Below, one piece after another: positions 17,423-24,717 of a DNA stretch of 64,000 nucleotides (position 1 is its first letter; the number at the start of each line of letters is the position of its first letter). The position numbers were made by a program, and so were the translations under genes. The notes under the pieces were generated by a model. That model was not told where the DNA came from. It saw nothing but the letters and a program-made list of their open reading frames with translations, and ran no database searches. Source of the stretch: JAQVCM01 sp040403095 (GTDB lineage: Bacteria; Bacteroidota; Bacteroidia; Flavobacteriales_D; Crocinitomicaceae); NCBI GenBank assembly GCA_040403095.1, contig JBBALI010000003.1, forward strand, positions 62,001 through 126,000, given 5' to 3'.

Positions 17423-19447
17423 TTAGTAATTATCCAATTCCACCAAAGCCTCAAAGAATCTTTGTTTTGGCAAGAAATTATCTTCCAAAGAATCTGTGAA
17501 CGGAACCGGCGTATCAAGCGAAGCGACTCTTTTTACAGGCGCATCTAAGCTCGAGAAACAATTCTCATTGATGATTGAAACCAATTCACCACCAATTCCT
17601 CCTGTCAAACAATCTTCGTGAAGCACGATGACTTTTCCAGTTTTGCGCACAGAATTATAAATTGCTTCAGTGTCTAATGGCGCCAATGTTCTCAAATCGA
17701 TGATGTCGATTGAAATCGACGGATTTTTCTCTGCTGCTTCCATTGCCCAGTGAACGCCCATTCCATAAGTGATGACAGAAATATCTGTTCCTTCAGAAAC
17801 GGTTCTCGCTTTTCCGATTTCGACTGTGTAAAAATCGTCAGAAACATCCTCACGAATGGAACGATACAAGTTTTTGTGCTCGAAAAACATCACAGGATTT
17901 GGGTCTTCAATCGCTGCTGCCAACAAACCTTTGGCATCACCTGGAAATGCTGGATAAACGATTTTAAGTCCTGGAGTGTGGAAAAACCACGCTTCGTTGC
18001 TTTGACTGTGGAACGGTCCTGCTGCGGAACCTGCGCCTGTTGGCATTCTCACCACAACATCAGCATTTTGTCCCCAACGCCAGTGAATTTTCGCCAAATT
18101 ATTGACAATTTGATTGAATCCACAAGTAACGAAATCAGCGAATTGCATTTCTACAACGGCTTTCATTCCTGCGATAGACAAGCCCAAACCTGCGCCAACA
18201 ATGGCTGATTCGCAAATAGGTGTGTTGCGCACTCTGCCTTTGCCAAATTCTTCCACAAAACCTTCTGTGATTTTGAAAACACCACCATATTCGGCAACAT
18301 CTTGCCCCATGATGATCAATTCAGGATATTTTTGCATCGATTGTTTTAAACCATCTTGAATGGCGTCGATGTAGCGTTTTTCTGTTTTTTTGTCTGAAGC
18401 TGGTTCGATGACTTTTTGATCAAAAGGCGCAAATAAATCATTTACTTCTTCCTCTGTATTCGGAACGATTGCTCCTTCAGCAAAAGCCAAATCCAAACCG
18501 TCTTGAATTTCTTGTTTGATATCAGAGGTAATTTGATTGACCAATTCGTCGTTCAAAACATTGATTTCTCTCAAATACATTTCATAATTGACAACAGGAT
18601 CTTTTTTCGCCCACAAATCTTGAATTCCTTCAGGATAATACTTCGTTCCTGAAGCTTCTTCGTGACCACGCATTCTGAAAGTCATGAATTCTAACAAAAA
18701 TGGTCTTGGTTTTTGGCGAATAGAAGTAGCGATTTTTCTAACGGTTGAAATTACTTCCAAAATATTGTTCCCATCCACTTGAAAAGCATCCATGCCGTAG
18801 CCGATGCCTTTGTCGATGAATTGCTTGCATCTAAATTGTTCGTTGCTCGGCGTTGAAAGTCCCCAAGCGTTGTTCTCGATTCCGAAAATTACGGGTAAAT
18901 CCCAAACTGCTGCCACGTTCAATGCTTCGTGAAAATCTCCCTCACTCGCACCACCGTCTCCCGTGAAAACAAGCGTTGCTTTTTGTTCATTTTTCAAGTT
19001 GGAAGCCAAAGCAATTCCATCAGCGATTCCCAATTGTGGACCCAAGTGAGAAATCATTCCCACCACTTTGTATTCATTGGTACCAAAGTGGAAAGAGCGG
19101 TCTCTACCTTTAGTAAAACCTGACATTTTTCCTTGAAACTGTGCGAATAAACGATTCAACGGAATGCCTCTCGTGGTAAAAATCCCCAAGTTGCGGTGCA
19201 TCGGCAATAAATATTCATCGTCATTCATTCCCAAGGCCGAGCCTACAGAAATTCCCTCTTGACCCCAACCAGAAAACCATTTAGAGATTTTCCCTTGACG
19301 CAACAAGATGAGCATTTTCTCTTCAATCAAGCGGGGTTTAAGAATGGATTTATAGATAGAAATTAATTCCTGATCTTCAAAACCTGTGCGGTCGTATTGA
19401 ATCATTCTTTTTTCGAGAAGTTCCATGAATTTTTGTGTTTTTTTCAA
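17423..19447 (-). CDS. 2-oxoacid dehydrogenase E1 component, fused alpha and beta subunits
   Basis: 674 residues. The alpha half (about 1-335) has the thiamine diphosphate motif GDGG...NN (GDG 163-165, NN 192-193). The beta half (about 355-674) has the transketolase pyrimidine-binding and C-terminal domains (MGQDVAEYGGVFKITEGF, GPFHSQSNEAWF). The most likely substrate class is branched-chain 2-oxoacids, giving acyl groups for branched fatty acids and energy, but pyruvate cannot be excluded by eye. Fused E1 alpha/beta proteins are common in Bacteroidota. No E2 or E3 gene is nearby, so the other subunits are encoded elsewhere. Confidence 0.9.
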   Translation of the reverse strand: MKKTQKFMELLEKRMIQYDRTGFEDQELISIYKSILKPRLIEEKMLILLRQGKISKWFSGWGQEGISVGSALGMNDDEYLLPMHRNLGIFTTRGIPLNRLFAQFQGKMSGFTKGRDRSFHFGTNEYKVVGMISHLGPQLGIADGIALASNLKNEQKATLVFTGDGGASEGDFHEALNVAAVWDLPVIFGIENNAWGLSTPSNEQFRCKQFIDKGIGYGMDAFQVDGNNILEVISTVRKIATSIRQKPRPFLLEFMTFRMRGHEEASGTKYYPEGIQDLWAKKDPVVNYEMYLREINVLNDELVNQITSDIKQEIQDGLDLAFAEGAIVPNTEEEVNDLFAPFDQKVIEPASDKKTEKRYIDAIQDGLKQSMQKYPELIIMGQDVAEYGGVFKITEGFVEEFGKGRVRNTPICESAIVGAGLGLSIAGMKAVVEMQFADFVTCGFNQIVNNLAKIHWRWGQNADVVVRMPTGAGSAAGPFHSQSNEAWFFHTPGLKIVYPAFPGDAKGLLAAAIEDPNPVMFFEHKNLYRSIREDVSDDFYTVEIGKARTVSEGTDISVITYGMGVHWAMEAAEKNPSISIDIIDLRTLAPLDTEAIYNSVRKTGKVIVLHEDCLTGGIGGELVSIINENCFSSLDAPVKRVASLDTPVPFTDSLEDNFLPKQRFFEALVELDNY

Positions 19448-19510
19448 AGAACAAAACTAATCAAAAAACTTGGTTTGTTATTCGATTTCAGGATATTTTG
19501 ATATTGAGTC

Positions 19511-19588
19511 TTCCCCCTCCAAAGGAGCAGGAAAAAACGAAAATCCCAAGTTTCACGACTTTTTTTTGGCCTCATCAATAAAAGCGTT
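19511..19588. repeat. 85-bp direct repeat, copy 1
   Basis: TTCCCCCTCCAAAGGAG followed by GAAAAAACGAAAATCCC, AGTTTCACGAC and AATAAAAGCGTT. It matches 19797-19884, apart from a shorter palindrome and small changes. Confidence 0.75.
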
Positions 19589-19593
19589 CTTTG

Positions 19594-19632
19594 AGACATT
19601 AGACATTAGACATCAGACTAGAGACCAAAGAC
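19594..19632. repeat. 7-bp-phased AGAC tract
   Basis: AGAC at 19594, 19601, 19608, 19615, 19622 and 19629, exactly 7 bp apart. The tract ends in AGACTTTTCTAATTGTCTT, which is nearly repeated after the tract at 49804. Confidence 0.8.
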
Positions 19633-19684
19633 TTTTCTAATTGTCTTGAGGTCTCAAGAATGGTTCTAAGCTTGGAAAAAAGGT

Positions 19685-19713
19685 CCTCCCCCTCGCTCCC
19701 CCTCCGAAGGGGG
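19685..19713. repeat. CCCCCTCCGAAGGGGG repeat
   Basis: CTCCCCCTCGCTCCCCCTCC and then GAAGGGGGAAG, a member of the same palindrome family with a compensating change in the loop. Confidence 0.65.
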
Positions 19714-19796
19714 AAGTATGCCAAATTATCAATAATCTAAAAATGAAAATGTTCCAGCTAAGTTTTGAAACGTTCAATGTCGGCGAAAATTTGAGT

Positions 19797-19884
19797 TTCC
19801 CCCTTTGGAGGGGGACAAAGGGGGAGGAAAAAAACGAAAATCCCAAGTTTCACGACATTTTCCGGCCTCAGCAATAAAAGCGTT
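19797..19884. repeat. 85-bp direct repeat, copy 2
   Basis: It begins with the full palindrome CCCCCTTTGGAGGGGG (19799-19814) and GGGGGAGG, then shares the AAAACGAAAATCCCAAG ... AATAAAAGCGTT body with copy 1. Confidence 0.75.
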
Positions 19885-20025
19885 AAGAAAAATTGGAATT
19901 TCTGACGACCAAACAAAAGTACTGTCTGAGCATAGAAGAACTTCAAAACTAAATCGCACTTTGTTGCGAGTTTACTTTTGTTTAGGCATAAATTGTAATT
20001 TTTTAGCTTTGATTGCGTAGCCTTG

Positions 20026-20045
20026 TCCCGATCCATTTATCGGGA
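20026..20045 (-). terminator. Hairpin downstream of the T9SS gene
   Basis: Arms TCCCGAT (20026-20032) and ATCGGGA (20039-20045). It lies on the 3' side of the minus-strand gene ending at 20099. Confidence 0.45.
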
Positions 20046-20052
20046 TTCTTTG

Positions 20053-20086
20053 GTTCTTTCTTTTACATCAAGGTAAAAGAAAGAAC
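20053..20086 (-). terminator. 14-bp perfect hairpin after the T9SS gene
   Basis: Perfect arms GTTCTTTCTTTTAC and GTAAAAGAAAGAAC with a 6-base loop, starting 13 bases after the stop of the minus-strand gene. It lacks a classical T run, so it may protect the 3' end rather than terminate. Confidence 0.5.
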
Positions 20087-20098
20087 TTCGCATAAATC

Positions 20099-21598
20099 TC
20101 ATTTAATCAAAACCAACTTCCTCATAAACAAAACTTTTCCATCCGAAATCACCACACCATTGTAAACACCATTCGCAAAATTAGCGCAATCTAAACTCAA
20201 TTGTACTTGCCCTTCGCCACTCAGGTTAAAGGTTTGTGCTTTTTTACCTGTTGCATCGTAAAACGTAAGTTGATTGGAAGTTGAGTTTTGGGGGACGAAA
20301 TAATCTAAAGTTACTGCACCTGTGGATGGATTTGGGTAGAGGTTGAAAAGCGCATCTTTTTCAATTTCCTCTAAGCCAATAGTAAAATCACAAGCATTGT
20401 CCCAAATACTATCGTTGCCTAGGCAATCGGTTTTAACCACCCACATGGAGTTTCCTGGGTTTGCGCCTGTGCGTAAATCCCTGTACATACCTGCCATAAC
20501 AAAACCGCCATCAAGACAAACATCCATGCCATAAAAATAATGCTGTGTTGAATCTGAATCGAAGTAATCATATTTTTTATTCCAAACTAGATTTCCATCA
20601 ATTTGATTAAATTTATATAAGACACCATAAAAATTGAAATTTATATCATGTCCTTTCATATTACCACATGCAACAATTTCACCAGAATAGAGCTGTTTAA
20701 CTCCCGTAAATTCTTGCCTTTTTTTTATACCATTGTATTTAGATTCCCAAATAACATTCCCATCAGGATCTATTTTTAATAGGTGGGCCGCTGTTGAATC
20801 TACTGAAAAATATGAGCTCCCAGCCAAAACATAATTTCCATCTTGTAATTTACACATGGAAGTACCATAATCTTCTAAAACGCCTCCATACGTTTTTTGC
20901 CAAAGTTGATTTCCTTCAATGTCTGTCTTCACCAAGTACATATTATATGCGCCCTCACCATAACTGTATGTTGTTCCAAAAAGCATAAAGCCTCCATCAT
21001 CTGCAATTTCAATAGCATTTGCAAAATCATAGTTTGAACCGCCATAGGTTCTTTCCCATTCAGGCATGCCCATGCTATCGGTTTTGACAAGGTAAATATC
21101 GTTGTCAGATCCATCTGCATTGTAGCGTAAACCTGAAGCTATAAATCCATGATCTGAAGTTTCTTTAATACTGTAAAATCTTTCTGAACGATTTGGCAAA
21201 CCAATTTTGCGAACCCAGATTGTATCTCCAGTGTTTTTGTCAAATTTAATTATATCAGCATTCGAATTCATTAATATTGGATCACCAGAAACACCACAAA
21301 CAATATAATTTCCATCATTTAGTTCAATAACATCCCTTATGTAATCAACAGAATTGATTCCTAAATCAGCAACAAAAGTCCAAATTGTATCACCATATTT
21401 ATTGATTTTAACCGCACTCATTTTGTCTAAACTAGCAGTATTGCCGATTATTATAAAATTACTATCAGATGTCTGTAACGTGGCATTTGCCCTAGAAAAT
21501 TGATTTAATGAGTCATTATATATTTTATTAAAAACCTGTTGAGAAAAACTCAATGAAGCATTTACAACCATAAAAAGAATGAGAAATATTGATTTCAT
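20099..21598 (-). CDS. Secreted beta-propeller-like protein with T9SS type A sorting domain
   Basis: 499 residues. A signal peptide covers about 1-19. Roughly seven repeats of about 50 residues follow (patterns such as DGGFMLFGTTYSYGEGAYNM, LVKTD, WQKTYGG), as in secreted delta-60/PQQ-like propellers. A type A sorting domain starts at about residue 418 (LYPNPSTGAVTLDYF) and ends LMRKLVLIK-like (FMRKLVLIK). It is probably surface-displayed or released through T9SS. The ligand is unknown. It is a single gene. Confidence 0.85.
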   Translation of the reverse strand: MKSIFLILFMVVNASLSFSQQVFNKIYNDSLNQFSRANATLQTSDSNFIIIGNTASLDKMSAVKINKYGDTIWTFVADLGINSVDYIRDVIELNDGNYIVCGVSGDPILMNSNADIIKFDKNTGDTIWVRKIGLPNRSERFYSIKETSDHGFIASGLRYNADGSDNDIYLVKTDSMGMPEWERTYGGSNYDFANAIEIADDGGFMLFGTTYSYGEGAYNMYLVKTDIEGNQLWQKTYGGVLEDYGTSMCKLQDGNYVLAGSSYFSVDSTAAHLLKIDPDGNVIWESKYNGIKKRQEFTGVKQLYSGEIVACGNMKGHDINFNFYGVLYKFNQIDGNLVWNKKYDYFDSDSTQHYFYGMDVCLDGGFVMAGMYRDLRTGANPGNSMWVVKTDCLGNDSIWDNACDFTIGLEEIEKDALFNLYPNPSTGAVTLDYFVPQNSTSNQLTFYDATGKKAQTFNLSGEGQVQLSLDCANFANGVYNGVVISDGKVLFMRKLVLIK

Positions 21599-21760
21599 TA
21601 CAGCTATTTTGCCTTTTAATTGAGTGGTTTTAAATCTTAGACAACTTAATTTCCTTCATAAATATATTAATTTCAGTTAAATAAAAAACAAAACTCAAAT
21701 TACATTTACAGAATCAACTCAAATATTTCCGAGAATAGGAAAAGAAAAATTGTTTTTCCC

Positions 21761-22960
21761 TTAAAACAAAAAGTGGTTATACGGATACCTAATTTGAAAA
21801 ATGCGTTTGACTTCTTCGTAAATCACGCTTTTCAAATCTTCAATGTTTTCTTTATTCTCGGCTGAGATGAAAACGCAATTTTTGTTGTTCATTTTCGACA
21901 TCCAAGTGCGTTTCAATTCGTCCAAAGACATATTTTCGGCGGTTCTTGGAGATAAATCGTCTTCGTCTTTTTCGATGTATTCGAATGCGTCGATTTTATT
22001 GAAAACCAAAATCACTGGTTTTTCGGTTTTGTCGATTTCTGCCAAGGTTTCGTTTACCACGTGGTATTGATCTTCGAAAGTCGAATGGGAAATGTCAATG
22101 ACGTGAATCAATAAATCTGCTTCGCGCACTTCATCCAACGTTGATTTAAAAGATTCCACCAACTGATGTGGCAATTTTCTGATAAATCCAACGGTGTCGG
22201 TCAAGAGAAATGGTAAATTTTCGATAACCACTTTGCGTACGGTTGTGTCGAGCGTCGCGAAAAGTTTGTTTTCAGCAAAAACTTCAGATTTACTCAGTAA
22301 ATTCATCAAAGTACTTTTGCCGACATTCGTATAACCCACCAAAGCAACCCGCACCAATTGACCCCTGTTTCCGCGCTGAATCGACATTTGTTTGTCAATG
22401 TCTTTCAATTTTTCGCGCATCAACGAAATTCTAGTTTGAATGATTCGGCGGTCGGTTTCAATTTGAGATTCTCCTGGTCCACGCAATCCAATTCCTCCTT
22501 TTTGACGTTCCAAGTGGGTCCACATTCTGGTCAAGCGGGGCAACATGTATTGCAATTGTGCCAATTCAACTTGCGTTTTGGCATGAGATGTTCGCGCACG
22601 GCTGGCGAAAATATCGAGAATCAAAATGTTTCGATCCAAGATTTTACATTCTAAAGTGCGTTCAATGTTGCGCAATTGAGAAGGCGAAAGTTCGTCGTCA
22701 AAAATGACCAATTCGATGTCTTTCGCTTTCACATATTCGCGAATTTCTTCCAATTTTCCTTTCCCAACAAATGTTTTTGGATTGGCGATGGGCATTTTTT
22801 GCAAAAATTTTCGTTGCGTAGTTGCACCAGCCGTTTCAGCCAAAAATTCCAATTCGTCTAGGTATTCGTTGGCTTGTTCCTCAGAGATAGATTGCGTGAT
22901 GATGCCCACAAGAACACAGGTTTCTTCAACCGCATCAACCATTACATGTCCTTCTTCCAT
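21761..22960 (-). CDS. hflX: GTPase HflX
   Basis: 399 residues. The N-terminal HflX domain has the family motif GGIGLRGPGESQIETDRR near 155-172, followed by a G domain with G1 GYTNVGKST (209-217), G3 DTVGFI (255-260) and G4 NKID (321-324). HflX binds the 50S subunit and splits or rescues stalled ribosomes under stress. The ATG directly follows the stop of the upstream cytochrome gene (TAGATG), so the two are co-transcribed. Confidence 0.95.
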   Translation of the reverse strand: MEEGHVMVDAVEETCVLVGIITQSISEEQANEYLDELEFLAETAGATTQRKFLQKMPIANPKTFVGKGKLEEIREYVKAKDIELVIFDDELSPSQLRNIERTLECKILDRNILILDIFASRARTSHAKTQVELAQLQYMLPRLTRMWTHLERQKGGIGLRGPGESQIETDRRIIQTRISLMREKLKDIDKQMSIQRGNRGQLVRVALVGYTNVGKSTLMNLLSKSEVFAENKLFATLDTTVRKVVIENLPFLLTDTVGFIRKLPHQLVESFKSTLDEVREADLLIHVIDISHSTFEDQYHVVNETLAEIDKTEKPVILVFNKIDAFEYIEKDEDDLSPRTAENMSLDELKRTWMSKMNNKNCVFISAENKENIEDLKSVIYEEVKRIFQIRYPYNHFLF

Positions 22961-23290
22961 CTATTTTCTTAGGGTTTTAACAAATTCAACCAAACCATTC
23001 AGGTCTTTTTCATTGGTGATAACATCTTCGTAAGGCATCATTCCTTTTTCGTTTCCTTTCAAAATGACATTTTTAATTTTAGCGTCTGAAAGTTTACTAA
23101 TTGCCAAATTTGCAGCGCCAGAACTTCCTTTTTTGCCGTCCAATCCATGACAAGCTTCGCAATGCAAAATGTAAAGCGATTTAGGTTCAACTGAAGCAAC
23201 ATCTTCTGTATTTTCAATTGATTTCACTTCTCCTGAACCACAGCTGACCAGCAAAAGTAAGGCGCCGAATGAAAAAGTTTTTAAAACCAT
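22961..23290 (-). CDS. Small c-type cytochrome lipoprotein
   Basis: 109 residues. A lipoprotein signal ends at LLLVSC (Cys 17). There is one haem-binding CEACH motif (44-48), and Met 84 or 85 in GMMPY is the likely distal ligand. The size and pattern fit a class I monohaem cytochrome c. It overlaps the preceding membrane-protein gene by 10 bp and touches hflX, making a three-gene operon. Electron transfer at the outer face of the inner membrane or in the periplasm is likely; the partners are unknown. Confidence 0.88.
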   Translation of the reverse strand: MVLKTFSFGALLLLVSCGSGEVKSIENTEDVASVEPKSLYILHCEACHGLDGKKGSSGAANLAISKLSDAKIKNVILKGNEKGMMPYEDVITNEKDLNGLVEFVKTLRK

Positions 23291-23715
23291 CCTGCTCCCA
23301 AATTTCTAAATGGCCAAGGAATTCCAGCCAAAATTAAGATCAATCCGATGGTAAACCATTTCACAATCGTTCCATGTTTTACAGCAATATTCGATGCATT
23401 TTCTGCTTTCTTTCTACCAATTGTAACTACAGCGATTGCGATAACCATGATTAGCAAATGTTCCATGCCATAAAAACGCAATTGTTTAATTTTCATCCAA
23501 CCTTCAATAAATTGTACCTTCGGACTGATGAAATAGAGTACCAATCCAATGAGCAATTGGATATGCAAAAAGATCATTGCGAATAAATTCAGCATTTTGT
23601 CTTTTTTCTCATATTTTCCTTTCCCCTTGGACGATAAAGCGTTGAAAATTGCTACAACCAATAATAACAAAGCAACCCAACGTAAACCTGAATGTGCGTG
23701 TTTTAAAAATTCCAT
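23281..23715 (-). CDS. Four-helix membrane protein with conserved histidines
   Basis: 144 residues from ATG 23715. A TTG at 23736 would lie within the promoter. There are four membrane helices (about 11-27, 42-62, 83-100 and 118-134), and histidines at 6, 8, 51, 86 and 114 sit near helix ends, as in small b-type cytochromes. Close homologues are sometimes mislabelled as ribosomal L27. The overlap with a c-type cytochrome gene supports a redox role. Haem binding is inferred, not shown. Confidence 0.65.
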   Translation of the reverse strand: MEFLKHAHSGLRWVALLLLVVAIFNALSSKGKGKYEKKDKMLNLFAMIFLHIQLLIGLVLYFISPKVQFIEGWMKIKQLRFYGMEHLLIMVIAIAVVTIGRKKAENASNIAVKHGTIVKWFTIGLILILAGIPWPFRNLGAGWF

Positions 23716-23733
23716 AATTTGTTTGTTTGAACA

Positions 23734-23741
23734 CAAAAATA
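23734..23741 (-). promoter_or_regulatory. Promoter of the cytochrome/hflX operon
   Basis: On the minus strand TATTTTTG matches TAnnTTTG exactly. The ATG at 23715 lies 18 bases downstream. This supports the shorter start of the first gene. Confidence 0.55.
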
Positions 23742-23905
23742 CCGAATGTTAATGATATTATTGATTTTCATTTTGGATTCCTTTTATTATTTAGAATTAA
23801 TTTAGATAAAGAAGTTCAGAAAAACACTAAATGAGTATTTAGAGATAAGAAATGGGTAAAAAAACACACTCCAACTAACTTTCATCTTGTGGTGAAGGAA
23901 GTACA

Positions 23906-23954
23906 CAAAGATTTCGTCCCTAACGGGACGAGTTCTTACGTGAGACATTGTTTT
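23906..23954 (+). repeat. Array unit, copy 1, left part
   Basis: CAAAGATTTCGTCCCTAACG, then GGACGAGTTCTTACGTGAGAC and ATTGTTTT, up to the gap. It aligns with 24200-24249. Confidence 0.75.
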
Positions 23955-24162
23955 NNNNNNNNNNNNNNNNNNNNNNNNNNNNNNNNNNNNNNNNNNNNNN
24001 NNNNNNNNNNNNNNNNNNNNNNNNNNNNNNNNNNNNNNNNNNNNNNNNNNNNNNTACCCATATTTCATCCCTAACGGGATGGTGAATTGGAAGATTTTAA
24101 ATCGTAAATTTATCATAAAAACAAAAAGTGCCATTGGGCACGCCATATGGGTAAAAAACAAT
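23947..24162. mobile_element. MITE-like element, copy 1 (interrupted by the gap)
   Basis: Terminal inverted repeats: ATTGTTTT and, across the gap, TACCCATAT on the left; ATATGGGTAAAAAACAAT on the right. Without the N it is 116 bp, equal to copy 2 minus its 10-bp insertion. No transposase and no clear target duplication are visible. Classification as a miniature element is inference. Confidence 0.5.
23955..24054. other. Scaffold gap (100 N)
   Basis: Exactly 100 N inside a repeat. The bases on either side (GTTTT and TACCC) join to give precisely the sequence found uninterrupted in copy 2 at 24244-24253. Confidence 0.95.
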
Positions 24163-24240
24163 ACCCCACCTTATTTTCGTCCTGAGAGACGATATGATGC
24201 AAAGATTTCGTCCCAGGCGCGACGAGTTCTTGCGTGAGAC

Positions 24241-24366
24241 ATTGTTTTTACCCATATTTCATCCCTAACGGGATGGTGAATTGGAAGATTTTAAATCGTA
24301 AATAATTAAAAATTTATCATAAAAACAAACAGTGCCATTAGGCACGACATATGGGTAAAAAACAAT
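24241..24366. mobile_element. MITE-like element, copy 2
   Basis: 126 bp. The left end ATTGTTTTTACCCATAT and right end ATATGGGTAAAAAACAAT are inverted repeats differing by one base in the A/T run. Internal hairpins are CATCCCtaacGGGATG and GTGCCattaGGCAC. It has a 10-bp insertion near 24304-24313 relative to copy 1. Confidence 0.55.
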
Positions 24367-24380
24367 ACCCCACCTAACTT

Positions 24381-24397
24381 TCGTCCCGTAGGGACGA
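24381..24397. repeat. Third array hairpin
   Basis: TCGTCCCGTAGGGACGA is a perfect hairpin preceded by ACCTAACTTTCG. It matches the starts of the units at about 23870 and 24172, where the stem bases differ but mostly still pair. Confidence 0.6.
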
Positions 24398-24524
24398 CAT
24401 TTGAAGAAACCTTGTAGTTATCCACAGTCCATCGTTTTTCTGCAACCAAGCCAAAAATCATGTATCCAAAACTAAAAAACCTGAAAATCGCAAAAAACTA
24501 AAATCTAACACCTTAAAAATGAAT

Positions 24525-24600
24525 CCTCCCCCCTTTTGTCCTAGCGCTATCGTTGAGTCTTCAAAAGCTATCGCTTTTTCTCCTCCAAAGGGGGGAAATA
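24525..24600. repeat. CCCCC palindrome split by a ~45-bp insert
   Basis: CCTCCCCCCTTTTGTCC and CCTCCAAAGGGGGGAAA are the two halves of the family repeat (compare 19797-19832 reversed). They are separated by about 45 bases that contain AGCGCTATCG and AGCTATCGCT. Confidence 0.55.
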
Positions 24601-24657
24601 AAAAATCCACCCCAAATAATTGATTTGCAAATAAGTAATTAATTTATAGTTTCTTCT

Positions 24658-24680
24658 AAAACATAAAACTGCTATGTTTT
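24658..24680. promoter_or_regulatory. Inverted repeat upstream of the amidohydrolase operon
   Basis: Arms AAAACATA and TATGTTTT with a 7-base spacer, 38 bases before the ATG at 24718. A possible operator; the regulator is unknown. Confidence 0.35.
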
Positions 24681-24717
24681 GAATTTTAGTTAAATTCACA
24701 GCCATAAAACACTTCTT

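Larger units (their letters stand above)
19448..20098. other. 650-bp repeat-filled intergenic region
   Basis: No credible gene. The region holds two copies of an 85-bp direct repeat (19511-19588 and 19797-19884), a 7-bp-phased AGAC tract (19594-19632), three CCCCC/GGGGG palindromes, a TCTTGAGGTCTCAAGA palindrome near 19642-19657 and two hairpins at 20026-20086. Confidence 0.8.
23737..24717. other. 980-bp intergenic region with tandem hairpin array and gap
   Basis: No gene. From about 23850 to 24412 it holds a tandem array with a period of about 194-204 bp. Each unit carries a TCGTCCC/GGGACGA hairpin, an element bounded by inverted repeats, a CATCCC/GGGATG hairpin and a GTGCC/GGCAC hairpin. 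A loosely 8-bp-phased tract follows (24457-24525), then a CCCCC palindrome split by an insert. Confidence 0.8.

Noticed and set aside
23802..24161. Frame through the second gap
   Set aside because: It is translated N inside a repeat and shows no protein-like composition.
23850..24412. Possible CRISPR array
   Set aside because: Repeats are 190-200 bp, contain several hairpins and MITE-like ends, and there are no short unique spacers or cas genes.
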